From NCBI GenBank assembly GCA_964446745.1, contig CAYURR010000059.1, positions 1 through 15,759 on the forward strand: a stretch of DNA of 15,759 bases, in the 5' to 3' direction. Within the stretch, counting starts at the first letter, position 1. Each line of letters opens with the position of its first letter. The notes beneath the pieces were generated by a model. That model saw only the letters and a program-made list of their open reading frames with translations. It made no database searches and was not told the DNA's origin. A program made the translations under genes and the position numbers. Below, piece after piece: positions 1-7,667 of the stretch. The DNA comes from CAYURR01 sp964446745. Lineage in GTDB: Bacteria; Bacillota; Clostridia; Lachnospirales; WQUN01.

Positions 1-2
1 TG

Positions 3-2447
3 ATGCAAGAATTCGTTGAGGAAGCGAAGACACATATAGAAGCCATCGAGAACGCATTTATAGCGTCGGATGAGCTTATGCAAAATGCTGATGCGATAAA
101 CACGGTTTTTCGTGCTATCCACAGCATCAAGGGGACCGCGGGCTTTTTTCAATTGAAAGCCATTGTGTCCTTATCTCACGCGATGGAAAATGTGCTGGGT
201 AAGCTACGAGCAGGCGAAATCGCTTTTAATGACGATATATTAGATGTATTGTTATTTTGCCTGGATAAGCTCAAGGCGATGATCTTTGATGTCGATAACA
301 GTAACGACACAGATATCTCCGAATATGTAAATAAGCTACAGGATATCACGGCTCCATCATCGTCTTCGGTTGAACCAAGATCGCACGACGAAAAAAAGCC
401 TCAATCCCCTCCTGTATCACCCAAAGAATCGATAACTGATAATGTAGACAACTTGGTCAAGAAGGGCCATAAAATTTACCGAATAAATACAAAGATTAGC
501 AATATGGATGCTTTTTGCGCGTCCCTGTCCGAGGTCGGCTGTATTATTGAAGCTAAGCCGGATGCAATTGTCTGTACCAGTGTTTTGGATCATGAATTGT
601 TTTGCATGTCCATGGAGCTACCGCCGGATACAGTAGAACAGATAAAATCCGATGGACCGAACAATCAAGATAAAGACAAGGAAAAAGATAGGGATAAGAA
701 AGTAATCCCAACCGCAGATGATACGATCCGCGTGCATCTGGAGACAATTGAAAATCTTATGGCACTATCGGGTGAAATGGTACTGGCACGTAACAGGCTC
801 TTAAATGCATACACGAATTCCGCAGACGAGACAGTTTTTTCAAAGTTATTGCAAGATGTTGACATACTCACGAGCCGGATGCAAGAAAAAATCATGCTGA
901 TGCGCATGCAACCGCTCACGACGATTTTCAATCGATTTCCACGCGTCATACGCGAAATGTCCAAGAAGCTCAATAAGTCTATTGAGCTACATATGGAGGG
1001 CAAGGAAATCGAACTCGATAAAACCATGATAGAGGCCATTACTGACCCACTCACGCACCTTATTAGAAATGCCGTCGATCACGGTATCGAAAGCACTGGG
1101 GACAGGATAGCAGCTAACAAGCCCGAAACGGGCTATGTGATGCTTCGGGCATTTCACAAGAGCGGTATGGTAGCGATAGAGGTACGCGACGACGGCATGG
1201 GCATAGACGCGTTTGAAATTAAGGAAAAGGCGCTTGAAAAGGATGTAATCAATGCTGAGCAAGCAGCCTCCATGGATGAACAAGCAGCGCTTAGGCTTAT
1301 TTTTAAACCGGGCTTTTCGACGTCAAAGATCGTGACAGACATATCTGGGCGTGGCGTCGGCATGGATGTCGTACTGAGCAATGTAGAAAAATTGGGCGGC
1401 TCCGTGTCTGTTTCAACAGAAAAGGGCAAGGGAACTACCATCACCTTATTTTTACCGAGGACCCTAGCACTCATGCATTCGCTTGTGGTCGGGACTGCCG
1501 GACAGCGCTTTGCTATACCGAGGTCTGCTATTTCTCATGTATTGAGTCTAAACGAACAAGAGCTCACAACTAAGCTGCGTCATATCAATCACTCGCAGGG
1601 GCTGTTTATTCGCAATAGGTTCGTCCCGGTCGTCTATCTGACGGATCTTTTGGGGATCAAGCGCTCATCGGAGCCTGCCTCAAAGATCGTAATCTTGAGC
1701 GTGATGAAGCGCATCATCGGGATATTAGTTCACACGATAGAAGATATTGAGGAAATGCTGATAAAACCCCTACCCTCCTGCATGTCGGATTGTACCGCAT
1801 ATTTGGGTGCGACGATTATGGGAGACGGCAGTGTTTCGATGATATTGGATCCTGATGGGCTAATAAAGATAGCAAAGGTTGCGGATAAGCAATCGAGTAC
1901 CGATAAGAAAAATAAATCCTCAGAAAAAAATACATCAAAAGATGAAGTCACGGACAAGCACGGCCTTGTAATGTTTAATTGCTCAGGGCCGGAACGATAT
2001 GGCATCGATACGGATAATGTAGCGCGTGTCGTTACAGTATCATCTGACGAGATTGAACAGATCGGCGAGCATTTTTTTGCAAAGGTACCTATAAACGCAC
2101 TGACAAAGACAGTCCGTGTAATAAGGCCCGAGGATTATTTGCCGGTAAACAATAAGGGCTATAAAAAGGATAAGCTAACATTGATTATCCTTAAAACAAG
2201 CGGACAGTCCGTAGGCATTTTATGTGACCGTATTATTGATAATGTCTATAAGCGTATCATGCCCGAAACGGGACATATCGTCTCAGAGGGCGTCAAAGGT
2301 ATAGTCGTTATGGATGAAGCTGCAATAAACAACGGTATTGTTATTATCTTGAATGCACGTGGTTTATTAAAACTCTGCGGAGCAAACGCCGAACTCGTTA
2401 TCGGAGGTAACTATGATATTAAATCTTTTGACCTTTTGTATAGGTGA
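3..2447 (+). CDS. cheA: Chemotaxis histidine kinase CheA with two C-terminal CheW-like domains (5' end outside window)
   Basis: CheA autophosphorylates on a histidine of its Hpt domain and passes phosphate to response regulators under receptor control. Domains (numbered from the first Met in the window): Hpt at about 1-105 with phospho-His H40 in HSIKGTAGFF; a small alpha/beta segment at about 151-212 that could be a regulator-docking (P2) domain; a charged Lys/Asp linker at 221-233; dimerisation helices at about 240-305; an ATPase domain with N box (HLIRNAVDHG, 352-361), G1 (DDGMG, 396-400) and G2 (GRGVGMD, 449-455); a CheW-like domain at about 490-625; a Lys/Ser-rich linker; and a second CheW-like domain at about 652-790. 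Standard CheA has only one. The Hpt domain normally has several more N-terminal residues and only two bases precede this ATG, so the true start is probably upstream. The last 35 bases overlap cheW. Family assignment is secure; the receiver partners are inferred from the operon. Confidence 0.96.
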   Translation: MQEFVEEAKTHIEAIENAFIASDELMQNADAINTVFRAIHSIKGTAGFFQLKAIVSLSHAMENVLGKLRAGEIAFNDDILDVLLFCLDKLKAMIFDVDNSNDTDISEYVNKLQDITAPSSSSVEPRSHDEKKPQSPPVSPKESITDNVDNLVKKGHKIYRINTKISNMDAFCASLSEVGCIIEAKPDAIVCTSVLDHELFCMSMELPPDTVEQIKSDGPNNQDKDKEKDRDKKVIPTADDTIRVHLETIENLMALSGEMVLARNRLLNAYTNSADETVFSKLLQDVDILTSRMQEKIMLMRMQPLTTIFNRFPRVIREMSKKLNKSIELHMEGKEIELDKTMIEAITDPLTHLIRNAVDHGIESTGDRIAANKPETGYVMLRAFHKSGMVAIEVRDDGMGIDAFEIKEKALEKDVINAEQAASMDEQAALRLIFKPGFSTSKIVTDISGRGVGMDVVLSNVEKLGGSVSVSTEKGKGTTITLFLPRTLALMHSLVVGTAGQRFAIPRSAISHVLSLNEQELTTKLRHINHSQGLFIRNRFVPVVYLTDLLGIKRSSEPASKIVILSVMKRIIGILVHTIEDIEEMLIKPLPSCMSDCTAYLGATIMGDGSVSMILDPDGLIKIAKVADKQSSTDKKNKSSEKNTSKDEVTDKHGLVMFNCSGPERYGIDTDNVARVVTVSSDEIEQIGEHFFAKVPINALTKTVRVIRPEDYLPVNNKGYKKDKLTLIILKTSGQSVGILCDRIIDNVYKRIMPETGHIVSEGVKGIVVMDEAAINNGIVIILNARGLLKLCGANAELVIGGNYDIKSFDLLYR

Positions 2448-2844
2448 TCAGCTGTTTGCGATCGATACTAAATACATTAAAGAAGTAGGCGCAAATATAA
2501 CTTGTACGCCCACCTCCACGGCAGCTGAACATATCATAGGGCTGTTTAATCTGCGGGGACAAATAGCGGTCCTGTTGGATTTTTCACTGATGTCCGGAGG
2601 AGCTGCCATGAGATATGAGCAAACTATTCCATATGCTTTCATCTTAAAGCGAAAATCCGGAGCAGATATCATCGGGTTTGCGGTGAACCGGGCCGAGGAT
2701 GTGTTGACAGTGGATGATGCGAATATAAAAAAACCGCCATCCAATCTTGATGAGCGGATGACGGAAATGCTGGGTGGTGTTATCGAATACGGTGAAAAGC
2801 TGTTGCTTGTGGTCAGTGCCGAACACCTGATCAACAATATATAA
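2413..2844 (+). CDS. cheW: Chemotaxis coupling protein CheW
   Basis: This is a stand-alone 143-residue CheW, the cytoplasmic adaptor that links chemoreceptor tips to CheA in signalling arrays. It opens with LLTFCIGDQLFAID, the first strands of the CheW fold, and contains the family hallmark GLFNLRGQIAVLLDF at residues 43-57, including the Asn-Leu-Arg-Gly turn involved in CheA and receptor contacts. The start is supported by GGAGGT at 2403-2408, four bases before the ATG, which lies inside the end of cheA (35-base overlap), so translation is probably coupled. The protein is slightly short for CheW. With the two CheW-like domains of CheA, the operon encodes three CheW modules in all, which may shape the array. 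Confidence 0.94.
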   Translation: MILNLLTFCIGDQLFAIDTKYIKEVGANITCTPTSTAAEHIIGLFNLRGQIAVLLDFSLMSGGAAMRYEQTIPYAFILKRKSGADIIGFAVNRAEDVLTVDDANIKKPPSNLDERMTEMLGGVIEYGEKLLLVVSAEHLINNI

Positions 2845-2874
2845 GCTTTATATATTATAAGGAGCGGATATGGT

Positions 2875-4881
2875 ATGGGTGTGTGGAATAGGTTAAGAAT
2901 AAAGTCGAAGTTGATGCTCGGTTTGATGGCGGTTGCGGCTATCGGGGCCATAGTGGCAATATTCGGTATATTCGCGATGATGCGCCTTAGTGCGCAGACA
3001 CGAAGGGTTTTTGACAGAACGGTAATCCCCCTTGGCGAGATTACGCAGATTACCACGAGTTTTCAAAATATACGAGTAGAATCACGAGCAATCGTCCTGT
3101 ATAAAAACGAAAAGGATATGGAAGCTTCGTATTTACGCATGAAAGAAGACATCAATCGTATCGATGATATAATACCTAAATTCGAAAAAAACATCGAATC
3201 CCAAGAAATGCAAACCCAGTTCAGCGGTTTTGTCACCACATATACACAAATTAAAGAATCCTTAATAAACAACTATGACATTCTAAGCGATTCGGACAGG
3301 GACGCGGCTTTTAACTACCTGATGGTCAATCTATCACCGCTCGGTGATAAGGCTATGACCGATCTGGACAAAATCTTGGAGGGCAAGATACTACTTGCGA
3401 CCAAAGTTTCAAACGAAATAGTGGACTTCTCATCGAGTACTATGTTATTTATGCTTATACTCTTAATGATTAGTATCCTTGTTTCATTTGTGTTATCCAC
3501 AGGTTTGGCGAATGGGTTATCAGTTCCTTTGCACAAGCTCGCAGCCTTGATGAAAACCGCCGAATCCGGTGACTACACAGTACGCAGTGACCTAACGGTA
3601 GGCGCCGAGTTAGGAGATTTGAGCAATGCGTTCAACAGCCTTATGACCACCAACTCCGATATGGTCAAGAGTATTGTAAAAGCTTCAAATGAACTCAAGC
3701 ACACAGCAGATAACCTACTGACGATATCAAATGAAATGACATCAGGCGGTAACAGTACGAGCCTAAAAACGAGTATGGTCAGCGCCGCGACAGACGAGAT
3801 CTCTGCAGGTATGAGTCAATCCTCTAACTCATTATCGCTTGCTAGCAAGAACATCAATACGATCGCTTCAGCTATCGAGCAGATGAGTAGCACGATCAGG
3901 ACACTTGCTGCTGCATCGGACGAAACCTCTGTAGGTGTTAAACAATCGGCCGGCTTAGTCAACAATATAACTATGAGCATATCCAATGTTTCAAAGAATA
4001 CAACGGATGTAACCGGTACGATATCGAGTGTTACGGATTCTGTTAAAGACATAAATAAATCATTGTCAGAGGTCAATACTCAGTCAAAGAATGTTGCACT
4101 CGCAATTGTAAACGCACATAACAAGGTTGATAACACAAACACGATAATCAAAAATCTGAGCGATTCATCAAAGCAGATCACCAAGATCATTAACGTAATA
4201 AACGAGATTGCAAATCAAACAAATATGCTAGCGTTAAATGCAGCGATCGAGGCAGCGGGCGCAGGCGAAGCGGGCAACGGGTTCATGGTCGTGGCAAACG
4301 AAGTAAAGGATCTGGCTAAGCAAACCGCTAAGTCTACAGATGAAATAACCGAAAAGATTGAGAACATGCAAATGAACATGGCAGACGCGGTCTCCGCTGT
4401 CTCTGACATTACTAACACGATCAGTCAGATATCGGCATTTTCTGATGATCTTACAAAGAGCATTGACTTACAATATGAGCGCACCGAGCGTATCAAAAAT
4501 GACTCTATAGCGGCATCGAGCAGGCTAACTGATATTGCAAAGGAGATTGCCTCTATTTCAGAGAATGCTCAAAACGTGAGTCGAAGCAGTACTGAATCTT
4601 CAAAGGGCGTGGTTGAGATTGCACGCTCAACATCAGAGCTTTTGACGGCATCCGAGGAAGTGGCTATGAATACCGAACGCGCCTCCGCAAGCGTAATGGA
4701 GATCAACCGTACAACCAATGATATTACGATGGGTGTATTAAATATATCCAAGAATATTCAAGAGATCACTCAGGATACCGCAAATGTTGCCAATATAGCT
4801 AATACAACTAATTCGTATGCTGAGGCGTTAAATGCCTCAGCAAATTCGCTGGATGAACTATTGAGCCGATTTAAAGTCTGA
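2875..4881 (+). CDS. Transmembrane methyl-accepting chemotaxis protein
   Basis: A 668-residue chemoreceptor of standard topology: short N-terminus, TM1 at about 13-35, an extracytoplasmic region of about 150 residues predicted helical (four-helix-bundle-like), TM2 at about 187-209, HAMP at about 211-263, then a long coiled-coil signalling domain. The conserved tip, near residues 441-477, reads INEIANQTNMLALNAAIEAA followed by GAGEAGNGF. A likely methylation site is E335-Q336 in SAIEQMSST; E594-E595 in TASEEVAMNT is a weaker candidate. The C-terminus is RFKV with no NWETF-type pentapeptide, so CheR/CheB tethering is not expected. The ATG at 2875 is chosen because the one at 2870 is out of frame; AAGGAG lies at 2859-2864, ten bases upstream. 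The ligand cannot be told from sequence. It is the only receptor in the window and sits between cheW and cheB, so it is probably dedicated to this pathway. Confidence 0.95.
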   Translation: MGVWNRLRIKSKLMLGLMAVAAIGAIVAIFGIFAMMRLSAQTRRVFDRTVIPLGEITQITTSFQNIRVESRAIVLYKNEKDMEASYLRMKEDINRIDDIIPKFEKNIESQEMQTQFSGFVTTYTQIKESLINNYDILSDSDRDAAFNYLMVNLSPLGDKAMTDLDKILEGKILLATKVSNEIVDFSSSTMLFMLILLMISILVSFVLSTGLANGLSVPLHKLAALMKTAESGDYTVRSDLTVGAELGDLSNAFNSLMTTNSDMVKSIVKASNELKHTADNLLTISNEMTSGGNSTSLKTSMVSAATDEISAGMSQSSNSLSLASKNINTIASAIEQMSSTIRTLAAASDETSVGVKQSAGLVNNITMSISNVSKNTTDVTGTISSVTDSVKDINKSLSEVNTQSKNVALAIVNAHNKVDNTNTIIKNLSDSSKQITKIINVINEIANQTNMLALNAAIEAAGAGEAGNGFMVVANEVKDLAKQTAKSTDEITEKIENMQMNMADAVSAVSDITNTISQISAFSDDLTKSIDLQYERTERIKNDSIAASSRLTDIAKEIASISENAQNVSRSSTESSKGVVEIARSTSELLTASEEVAMNTERASASVMEINRTTNDITMGVLNISKNIQEITQDTANVANIANTTNSYAEALNASANSLDELLSRFKV

Positions 4882-4894
4882 CAGGGGAGATACA

Positions 4895-5944
4895 ATGGAG
4901 CTGAAGAACGTTCTGCTGCTATCCGCATCGGTTGTTTATAATAATATGATTAGAAACGCATTAGCTGAGCTTTATAGCAATGCCTCACTCTATTCCGAGG
5001 ACAGCGAGGCAAAGGCGTGTGAATTTCTAAAGAAAAACCCATGCGAGCTGCTAATCATTGATACGACCGTGATGCCAAAGAACCATTTTGGGTTTATAAA
5101 CGAACTGAGCGGATATAGGATGCATATCATTTTGCTATGCGAGCAGTCGGAATTTGACAAAAACAACTACCACAAGATCAGACATGTATCATTGAGCACA
5201 ATCATCAAACAGACCCATTCAGATTATTACTCAAACTATAGATCGATAAAACGGGGTTTGCGATACGGTATCGTAAGGATTAAGGATTTCGAAGACGAAG
5301 CGGCAGATAATGTAACCCACTCATACGAGAAAACACGAGACTACCAAAGGGCTTTTGAGCTGTTGCTAATAGCCTCATCGACCGGTGGGCCATCCGCTAT
5401 AGAGCGGCTATTTTCCGGGCTGCCAAAAAATCTTGGTCTACCCGTCCTGATCGTCCAGCATATGCCGCCCGGCTTTACATACAATTTCGCAGCAAATCTG
5501 AGTCGCAGCCTCAATATGGATTTCCGGGAAGCCAAGGACGGAGATGAGTTACTCAATGATAGGATATTGATTGCTCCTGGCGGTTACCATATGGTTATCA
5601 ATAACGAGAAGAAAATATCAATTACTGACGGCGAGCTAGTAAACGGTGTAAAGCCATCTGCGGATATCCTGTTCGAATCCGTTGCGAAGCATTATAAAGG
5701 AAGACGTATACTCGTGATTGTGTTGACGGGCATGGGCAGTGACGGTAAAAACGGTGTGCAAAGCCTGAGCAGCCAATGTCAAATCTACTGTATAACACAG
5801 GATGAGGAAAGCTGTGTAGTATATGGCATGCCGCGTAGCATCGTAGAGGCAAAATTATCGGATGCGACACTCAATATAAACAAGATAGCCGGCGCGATTA
5901 CGCTCAAGCTGAACTTGGGAGGCAATGGGGAGGAAACAAGCTAA
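4895..5944 (+). CDS. cheB: Chemoreceptor glutamate methylesterase CheB with degenerate receiver domain
   Basis: CheB removes methyl groups from receptor glutamates, and usually also deamidates glutamines, to reset sensitivity. The C-terminal esterase domain (about 155-340) has the whole catalytic triad: S162 in SSTGGPSAI, H189 in QHMPPGFT and D283 in LTGMGSDG. The N-terminal domain has the receiver pattern, and the phospho-acceptor Asp may survive as D56 in LLIIDTTVMP. However, the paired acidic residues that bind Mg2+ after strand 1 are Ser-Ala here (residues 10-11, VLLLSASVV), and the usual Thr/Ser and Lys-Pro motifs are weak or absent. Phosphorylation may therefore be lost, leaving activity controlled another way. 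Length (349) is normal. AGGGGAG lies just upstream, 13 bases separate it from the receptor gene, and the stop overlaps the cheR start by one base (TAATG). Confidence 0.94.
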   Translation: MELKNVLLLSASVVYNNMIRNALAELYSNASLYSEDSEAKACEFLKKNPCELLIIDTTVMPKNHFGFINELSGYRMHIILLCEQSEFDKNNYHKIRHVSLSTIIKQTHSDYYSNYRSIKRGLRYGIVRIKDFEDEAADNVTHSYEKTRDYQRAFELLLIASSTGGPSAIERLFSGLPKNLGLPVLIVQHMPPGFTYNFAANLSRSLNMDFREAKDGDELLNDRILIAPGGYHMVINNEKKISITDGELVNGVKPSADILFESVAKHYKGRRILVIVLTGMGSDGKNGVQSLSSQCQIYCITQDEESCVVYGMPRSIVEAKLSDATLNINKIAGAITLKLNLGGNGEETS

Positions 5945-6813
5945 TGGCTAATAATCTATCCGATATAGAATACCGCCTCTTTAAGGATTTGATATGTGAG
6001 AAATGCGGTATAGAGATTACAGAGGACAAGGCCTATCTGATTGAAAGCAGGCTGTCAAAAATGCTTGCGGATTCAGGTTGCACATCATTTATCGAGCTAT
6101 ACAGATTGTTGACTAACTCCAGAGACCCCAAGATGATCGACAAACTAGTTGAGGCCATTACGACGAACGAGACCTTATGGTTTCGTGACAAGGCGCCATG
6201 GGCACTACTTGAGGATGTGTTCTTGCCCAGGTTTATAGAAATGCTGCGAAACGGTAAACGAAAACGCATATCGATATGGAGCGCTGCAACATCTACAGGC
6301 CAAGAGGCCTACTCCACTGCCATATGCATAAACGAATATCTAAAGACTCGTCTGATAAGGGATATCACGTTGCAGCATTTCGATATCTACGCCACTGATA
6401 TATCAAAGCATGTGCTAGATATCGCAAAGTCCGGTAGATATGACAGCATCTCCATCATGCGCGGATTAGATAAAAATCTACGCAATAAATATTTTACAAA
6501 CTGCGAAACATATTGGCAGCTAAGCGATGAAATAAGAAACGCAGTCATGTTTGATAATTTCAATCTGCTAAATGACTTTCATAGATTGAAAACATTTGAC
6601 ATCGTGTTCTGCAGGTATGTACTAATATATTTCGCGGACAGTTTAAAAAAAGATTTACTTAAAAAGATATATAATGTGACTAACGACAACGGCGTGTTAT
6701 TTCTAGGCTCATATGAGATGTACAGTCATTTAAACATTAATTTTCAAATCGTGCATGACGACAAGGGCACGTATTATACAAAATCTGACATAGGAGGTGC
6801 TTTTGGAACATGA
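5944..6813 (+). CDS. cheR: Chemoreceptor glutamate methyltransferase CheR
   Basis: CheR transfers methyl groups from S-adenosylmethionine to receptor glutamates, opposing CheB. The 289-residue protein has the short N-terminal helical domain with TNET (74-77) and R81, then the Rossmann-like methyltransferase domain: WSAATSTGQEAYS (112-124) corresponds to the usual WSAACSTGEEPYS, ATDIS (150-154) is the ribose-binding strand, and FCRYVLIYF (222-230) is the late motif. The usual motif is CRNVLIYF, so the Asn is Tyr here. The GEEP glutamate-proline pair is also changed (GQEA). These look like family variation rather than decay because the rest is intact. GGGGAGGA at 5927-5934 precedes the ATG, which overlaps the cheB stop by one base. 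The lack of a pentapeptide on the neighbouring receptor fits a pentapeptide-independent CheR. Confidence 0.94.
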   Translation: MANNLSDIEYRLFKDLICEKCGIEITEDKAYLIESRLSKMLADSGCTSFIELYRLLTNSRDPKMIDKLVEAITTNETLWFRDKAPWALLEDVFLPRFIEMLRNGKRKRISIWSAATSTGQEAYSTAICINEYLKTRLIRDITLQHFDIYATDISKHVLDIAKSGRYDSISIMRGLDKNLRNKYFTNCETYWQLSDEIRNAVMFDNFNLLNDFHRLKTFDIVFCRYVLIYFADSLKKDLLKKIYNVTNDNGVLFLGSYEMYSHLNINFQIVHDDKGTYYTKSDIGGAFGT

Positions 6814-7184
6814 AGATATTATCTGTCGATGACTCATTTGTGATCAGGTCAATTATTAAATCGACGGTCAATATGTTAGGCCATGAATTCGCAGAAGCCG
6901 AAAGCGCCGAGGAGGGACTTTCGCTTATAGGCGATATATACGAGGATCTGGGTTTAATCCTTTTGGATTGGAACCTGCCCGGGATGACAGGATATGATCT
7001 ACTTAGGAAATTAAAGGCCGACGATAGATACAAGCACATACCTGTCATGATGGTCACGACCGAAAGCGAAAAGTATAACATCATTGCAGCTGTACGAGCC
7101 GGAGCCGTGAACTATATAACAAAGCCATTTTCCCATGAGGATATGCTTACAAAAATAATGGAATGTGTAGGTGGCGGTTTATGA
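6810..7184 (+). CDS. cheY: Single-domain response regulator CheY
   Basis: A 124-residue stand-alone receiver with all phosphorylation residues: acidic pair D7-D8, acceptor D53 in LLDWNLPGMTG, T83, aromatic switch Y102 and K105 in the KPF motif. It has no output domain, so it acts by protein binding: either signalling to a motor or other target, or serving as a phosphate sink for CheA. It starts within ATGA, overlapping the cheR stop by four bases, with GGAGGT at 6793-6798, and its own stop overlaps cheX in the same way. The adjacent cheX indicates that it is phosphorylated and then actively dephosphorylated. The CheY assignment rests on context and size; a sporulation or other single-receiver role is unlikely inside this operon. 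Confidence 0.93.
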   Translation: MKILSVDDSFVIRSIIKSTVNMLGHEFAEAESAEEGLSLIGDIYEDLGLILLDWNLPGMTGYDLLRKLKADDRYKHIPVMMVTTESEKYNIIAAVRAGAVNYITKPFSHEDMLTKIMECVGGGL

Positions 7185-7657
7185 TTACCGATCTAAGTGA
7201 AAAGCAAATGCAGGTACTTGAGCAGAGCCTGAAGGACGCCGCCTCAGAGGTTATTGCAAATATGTCGGGCTTAAACGTATGTACCAATGAAATATCCAGG
7301 ATAAATCCGACCCGTTATGCCTCTGTACTGATGCTTTACGGCCTTGTGAACGGATATGTGATTGTTTCAGCAGATGATTACAGCTTACGCTATGTAACCT
7401 CATACGTAACAGGGCTTGAGGAGGACGCGCTCACAGAGCCCGTTATGCAGGATTGTCTCGGCGAGATGGCCAATATCGTGAGCGGCGCATTAAAATCACG
7501 TTTAAACACCGTCGGGCTTACGTTCATGCTTTCCACTCCATTCTTCTTAAGTAGTAACAATGACATAAGCATTTCATTCAAAAAGAGCGCAACTACATTT
7601 TGCATATCCGCATTTGCCGAGGATATCTCGGTAAATTTGCGAATTGTCTTGATCTAA
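7181..7657 (+). CDS. cheX: CheX-type chemotaxis phosphatase (CheC/CheX/FliY family)
   Basis: CheX proteins remove phosphate from CheY~P and so end the signal. The catalytic pattern is visible as CLGEMANIVSGALKSRL, in which E95 and N98 fit the Glu-x-x-Asn phosphatase signature. Only one such signature is seen, as in CheX; CheC usually has two. I place the start at the ATG at 7181 (158 residues), not at the in-frame ATG at 7163. The later start overlaps the cheY stop as ATGA, like the other junctions, and has AGGTGG at 7169-7174 six bases upstream, whereas the earlier one would add the unconvincing MCRWRF and a longer overlap. No cheC or cheD is present in the window. CheX rather than CheC is likely but not certain. 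Confidence 0.85.
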   Translation: MITDLSEKQMQVLEQSLKDAASEVIANMSGLNVCTNEISRINPTRYASVLMLYGLVNGYVIVSADDYSLRYVTSYVTGLEEDALTEPVMQDCLGEMANIVSGALKSRLNTVGLTFMLSTPFFLSSNNDISISFKKSATTFCISAFAEDISVNLRIVLI

Positions 7658-7667
7658 GAGGTGTAAA

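Noticed and set aside
2448..3056. Long open frame (202 codons) on the minus strand across cheW and the receptor start
   Set aside because: It lies opposite two well-supported genes, has no recognisable motif and no good ribosome binding site.
7163..7180. Earlier ATG for cheX
   Set aside because: It would lengthen the overlap with cheY and add an atypical MCRWRF; the ATG at 7181 has a better-placed ribosome binding site and the ATGA junction seen elsewhere.
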